DNA from: Robiginitalea aestuariiviva
GTDB lineage: Bacteria; Bacteroidota; Bacteroidia; Flavobacteriales; Flavobacteriaceae
Direction of reading: 5' to 3'
DNA length: 64,000 bases
Assembly (NCBI RefSeq): GCF_029537735.1
Contig: NZ_JARPUQ010000003.1
Span: forward strand, 183,015 to 247,014
Below, in pieces: positions 61,720 through 64,000 of this stretch. The notes beneath the pieces are model-generated. The model saw only the letters and a program-made list of their open reading frames with translations. It was not told the origin of the DNA and made no database searches. Each line of letters begins with the position of its first letter. The first letter of the stretch is position 1. The position numbers were made by a program, and so were the translations under genes.

Positions 61720-62121
61720 TCAGGATTTAACCAGTTCGTTTACCTCCCAGTACTTCAGGAATCGCAGGATCATCTCTTCGTAATCCTCGTATTTCAGGGG
61801 TTTGCTGAGATAACCGGCGATGCCCACCTTATAACATTCCAGCAGGTCCGATCGGTTTTGGGAGGTGGTCAGGATTACCGTGGGCAGGTACCGCAATTTT
61901 TCATCTGCTTTCAGGATGCGTAAAAATTCGATGCCGTTCATGCGCGGCATGTTCAGGTCTAGCAGGATGATGTCCGGCAAGGGTTTGCCGGATTGCAGAT
62001 ATGCCAGGGCCTCTTCCCCGTTTTTGGCCTCGGTAATCTGGTGTTTGGTTTCGGATTTGGCGATGGTTCGGTGCAATTTCATGCTTTCGATCGCATCGTC
62101 CTCAATGAATAGTACGTTCAT
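61720..62121 (-). CDS. Single-domain response regulator (Rcp1/CheY-like)
   Basis: A protein of 133 residues. The start MNVLFIEDDAIESMKL is the receiver's first strand; the predicted transcript start near 62143 excludes the longer frame. Acidic residues Glu7-Asp9 form the usual pocket, the phosphoacceptor is Asp55 in ILLDLNMPRMNG, Thr85 lies in VILTTSQ and Lys107 in YLSKPL. There is no output domain. It heads the operon RR - H-NOX - kinase - Hpt - LytTR and has the AlgR-like element (copy 5) upstream. It may be the phosphorelay intermediate between kinase and Hpt, or a phosphate sink. Confidence 0.93.
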   Translation of the reverse strand: MNVLFIEDDAIESMKLHRTIAKSETKHQITEAKNGEEALAYLQSGKPLPDIILLDLNMPRMNGIEFLRILKADEKLRYLPTVILTTSQNRSDLLECYKVGIAGYLSKPLKYEDYEEMILRFLKYWEVNELVKS

Positions 62122-62147
62122 AACTATAATTTCCCCATTATAAGTTC

Positions 62148-62237
62148 CTAAAGTAGGGCAATCCTCACGCTTACATCCATAACGCCGTCCGATGGGCAAC
62201 TAGTGTAGACGAATGGAACTTTTGTGTCGGCCAATGG
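62148..62237 (-). promoter_or_regulatory. AlgR/LytTR-type promoter, copy 5 (sensory operon)
   Basis: On the minus strand CCATTCGTCTACA (62204-62216) precedes the -7-like TACTTTAG (62148-62155) by 48 bp. The upstream half-site CCATTGGCCGACA (62225-62237) is the best conserved of the set, exactly 21 bp (two helix turns) away. This would make the LytTR operon autoregulated. Confidence 0.75.
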
Positions 62238-62320
62238 TTTTGAACGAAGGTAAAAGGATGGCTAAAACCCCTGCGGGGATTGGATGCCGTTGTGTATCTT
62301 TAGCACTTAAATCTTAACGT

Positions 62321-63241
62321 ATGGCATTCGAATGGCAAGGGGTCATGCCGGCCCTCACCACCAAATTCACCGAAGGGGACCAACTGGACCTCCCCATGTT
62401 CGAAAAAAACGTGGCAGCCCAACTGGAAGCGGGCGTATCCGGGCTTATCCTGGGGGGTACCCTGGGGGAAGCCAGTACCCTTACGGCTGCGGAGAAGGAC
62501 CAGCTGGTAGCCTCAGCCCTGAAGGTTTCCGGCGGGCGTGCTCCGGTAATCGTCAATATTGCAGAACAAACCACCCGCGGCGCCGTAGAAGCGGCCCAAC
62601 GCGCCAAAGCCACCGGGGCAGCCGGGCTTATGCTGCTACCGCCCATGCGCTACAAGGCTACGGCGCGGGAAACCGTGGTCTATTTCAAGGCCGTGGCAGC
62701 TGCCACGGACCTGCCTATCCTGATCTACAACAACCCCGTGGATTACGGCATTGAGGTAACACCGGAGATGTTTGACGAAATGTTGCAGGACTGCCCCACA
62801 GTACAGGCCGTGAAAGAGTCTACCCGGGACGTTTCCAATGTGACCCGCCTGCGCAGCCGTTTCGGGGACCGGCTTAAAATCCTGACCGGGGTGGACACCC
62901 TGGGGATGGAAAGTATAGCCATGGGGGCCGATGGCTGGGTAGCCGGGCTGGTCTGTGCCTTCCCGGCCGAGACGGTAGCTGTCTATGCGCTTACCCGGGC
63001 TGGCCGCCTGGAAGAGGCCCTGCCCATTTACCAGTGGTTCCTGCCCCTGCTGGAGCTGGACATCAGCCCCCAGCTGGTGCAGAACATCAAGCTGGCCGAA
63101 GTAGCCACGGGCCTGGGCACCGAAAACGTGCGCCCGCCCCGCCTGCCCCTGGCCGGGGCCGAACGGGAGCGGGTGCTGGAAGTGATCCGTCTCGGGATGG
63201 CTTCCCGTCCGGAATTGCCTGAATACAAGCATTTACTGTAA
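62321..63241 (+). CDS. Dihydrodipicolinate synthase/N-acetylneuraminate lyase-family protein
   Basis: A protein of 306 residues with the class I aldolase TIM barrel. Family motifs are GLILGGTLGEASTLT (substrate carboxylate site), the conserved Tyr in PILIYNNPVDYG and the Schiff-base Lys in VQAVKESTRDV. DapA of lysine synthesis is possible, but the following aldehyde dehydrogenase resembles 2-oxoglutarate-semialdehyde dehydrogenase. That pair is typical of trans-4-hydroxy-L-proline catabolism, where a DHDPS-family enzyme deaminates 1-pyrroline-4-hydroxy-2-carboxylate. I favour that role. A -7-like octamer TATCTTTA lies at 62295-62302. Confidence 0.82.
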   Translation: MAFEWQGVMPALTTKFTEGDQLDLPMFEKNVAAQLEAGVSGLILGGTLGEASTLTAAEKDQLVASALKVSGGRAPVIVNIAEQTTRGAVEAAQRAKATGAAGLMLLPPMRYKATARETVVYFKAVAAATDLPILIYNNPVDYGIEVTPEMFDEMLQDCPTVQAVKESTRDVSNVTRLRSRFGDRLKILTGVDTLGMESIAMGADGWVAGLVCAFPAETVAVYALTRAGRLEEALPIYQWFLPLLELDISPQLVQNIKLAEVATGLGTENVRPPRLPLAGAERERVLEVIRLGMASRPELPEYKHLL

Positions 63242-63251
63242 GCATCGATTA

Positions 63252-63265
63252 GGGGGGTACCCCCC
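63252..63265. repeat. Perfect 14-bp GC palindrome
   Basis: GGGGGGTACCCCCC lies in the 46-bp gap between the DHDPS-family gene and the aldehyde dehydrogenase gene. It has no loop and no T run, so it is a poor terminator. It might lower read-through or mark a protein-binding site. Confidence 0.5.
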
Positions 63266-63287
63266 GCACAAAAAATAACGCACCACC

Positions 63288-64000
63288 ATGCAACATCCCA
63301 TCAGTGGAGGCCAGCTTATCGGATTTTCGGAATCCCGGGCAGGTCAGTCCCATTTTACATCCCATAACCCGGACACGGGCAAACCTAACCCCTGGACCTT
63401 TCTGGAAGCCACCCGGGAGGAAGCCGATCAGGCCATGGCACTGGCTGCAGCGGCTGCCGCACCCTATGCCTCCCTTTCCGGGGCGCAGCGCGCGGTATTC
63501 CTGGAGGCCATAGCCAGTGGCCTGGAAAGTGGGGCGGACCAGGTGGTTCCCCTGTACACTGCAGAATCCGGATTACCGGAAGGGCGTGCCCGGGGCGAAC
63601 TGGGGCGTACCGTGGGGCAGTTGCGAAGCTTTGCCGCCCTGGCCAGGGAGGGTTCCTGGGTGGCCGCCCGCCTGGAACCGGCCCTTCCGGACCGGCAACC
63701 GATGCCCAGGCCGGACCTGCGCAAATGCCTCGTGCCCCTGGGCCCCGTAGTGGTCTTTGGCGCCAGCAATTTCCCCCTGGCCTTTTCCACAGCCGGGGGT
63801 GACACTGCATCGGCTCTGGCTGCCGGCTGCCCGGTGGTGGTTAAAGGGCATCCGCTGCATCCGGCCACCGGGGAATGGGTGGCCCGTGTAATGCTGCAGG
63901 CGGCCCGGGAATCTGAGATGCCCGAAGGGGTCTTTTCCCATTTGCAGGGCAGCACCCATGCCCTGGGGGAACAACTGGTGATGCACCCGGCAACGGCTGC
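63288..64000 (+). CDS. Aldehyde dehydrogenase (NADP-type, 2-oxoglutarate-semialdehyde-like), C-terminus cut by window edge
   Basis: The first 237 residues are present. They start MQHPISGGQLIGFSES and continue with the N-terminal cofactor domain: FTSHNPDTGKPNPWTF, EEADQAMALAAAAAAPYASL, the helix VFLEAIASGLE, GELGRTVGQLRSFAALA, then LGPVVVFGASNFPLAFSTAGGDTASALAAGCPVVVKGHP, which is the ALDH dinucleotide site (Asn in SNFP, Lys in VVKGHP). The catalytic Cys lies beyond the right edge. The sequence style (PRPDLRKCLVPLGPV) is that of type III 2-oxoglutarate-semialdehyde dehydrogenases, which finish hydroxyproline or pentonate breakdown. It is 46 bp after the DHDPS-family gene. Confidence 0.88.
   Translation, partial: MQHPISGGQLIGFSESRAGQSHFTSHNPDTGKPNPWTFLEATREEADQAMALAAAAAAPYASLSGAQRAVFLEAIASGLESGADQVVPLYTAESGLPEGRARGELGRTVGQLRSFAALAREGSWVAARLEPALPDRQPMPRPDLRKCLVPLGPVVVFGASNFPLAFSTAGGDTASALAAGCPVVVKGHPLHPATGEWVARVMLQAARESEMPEGVFSHLQGSTHALGEQLVMHPATA

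Noticed and set aside
1-64000. tRNA or rRNA genes, CRISPR arrays, insertion sequences, prophage or attachment sites
   Set aside because: None was recognised on either strand; genes are tightly packed with no gap over about 240 bp.

Overview
ORGANISM. The window looks like a marine, GC-rich member of the Flavobacteriia (Bacteroidota), of the Robiginitalea type. The reasons are Bacteroidota -7 promoter boxes of the form TAnnTTTG, many lipoproteins and Tat-exported enzymes, a TonB receptor, GH78 rhamnosidases with a sulfatase, and the LytTR/PAS-kinase style of regulation. The genus is an inference. No rRNA, tRNA, CRISPR array, insertion sequence or prophage gene was seen.

REGION 1 (1-1362). A fasciclin-domain lipoprotein (cut by the left edge) and a lipoprotein cytochrome c lie divergent from an Rrf2 regulator with an NsrR/IscR-like cysteine triad. 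This resembles the start of a flavobacterial nitrous-oxide-reductase locus; nosZ itself is not in view.

REGION 2 (1373-29764). A sugar-catabolism island. One minus-strand operon (FAH hydrolase, SMP-30 lactonase, two SDRs, IlvD/Edd dehydratase) fits a non-phosphorylative 6-deoxyhexose route to pyruvate plus L-lactate. A second operon (NCS1-like permease, L-lactate dehydrogenase, rhamnulokinase-like kinase, L-rhamnose isomerase, fused aldolase/dehydrogenase) is the phosphorylative L-rhamnose route, with a divergent GntR regulator. Around them are two GH78-type enzymes, a sulfatase, two esterases, a cytochrome c/PQQ sugar dehydrogenase, an FGE-fold protein and a Gfo/Idh oxidoreductase.

REGION 3 (29768-43939). 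A Na+/H+ antiporter, a tripartite RND efflux operon ending in a PII-like gene, a DUF2202 ferritin-like lipoprotein, cytochrome bd oxidase (cydAB), a Cys-rich small membrane protein with a NosA/OprC-like copper TonB receptor, and a 1-Cys peroxiredoxin. Most of these promoters carry a GTAAC-N4-GTTAC dyad 22-23 bp upstream of the -7 box, the class II position of a Crp/Fnr activator.

REGION 4 (43974-62237). The most unusual part. It holds polysaccharide genes (a response-regulator/glycosyltransferase fusion, a GT-C-like membrane protein, a GH5-like enzyme, a GT4, two paralogous flippases, a TPR/beta-barrel outer-membrane protein) and a compact sensory operon: single-domain response regulator, H-NOX heme sensor, four-PAS histidine kinase, Hpt protein and LytTR regulator. 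Five promoters, including that of the sensory operon, share the AlgR-like element CCATTCGTCTACA exactly 48-49 bp upstream of a TAnnTTTG-like -7 box. I read this as an H-NOX phosphorelay that controls exopolysaccharide both by transcription (LytTR) and possibly directly through the receiver domain fused to a glycosyltransferase.

REGION 5 (62321-64000). A DHDPS-family gene and the start of an aldehyde dehydrogenase gene, resembling a 4-hydroxyproline catabolic cluster that continues past the right edge.
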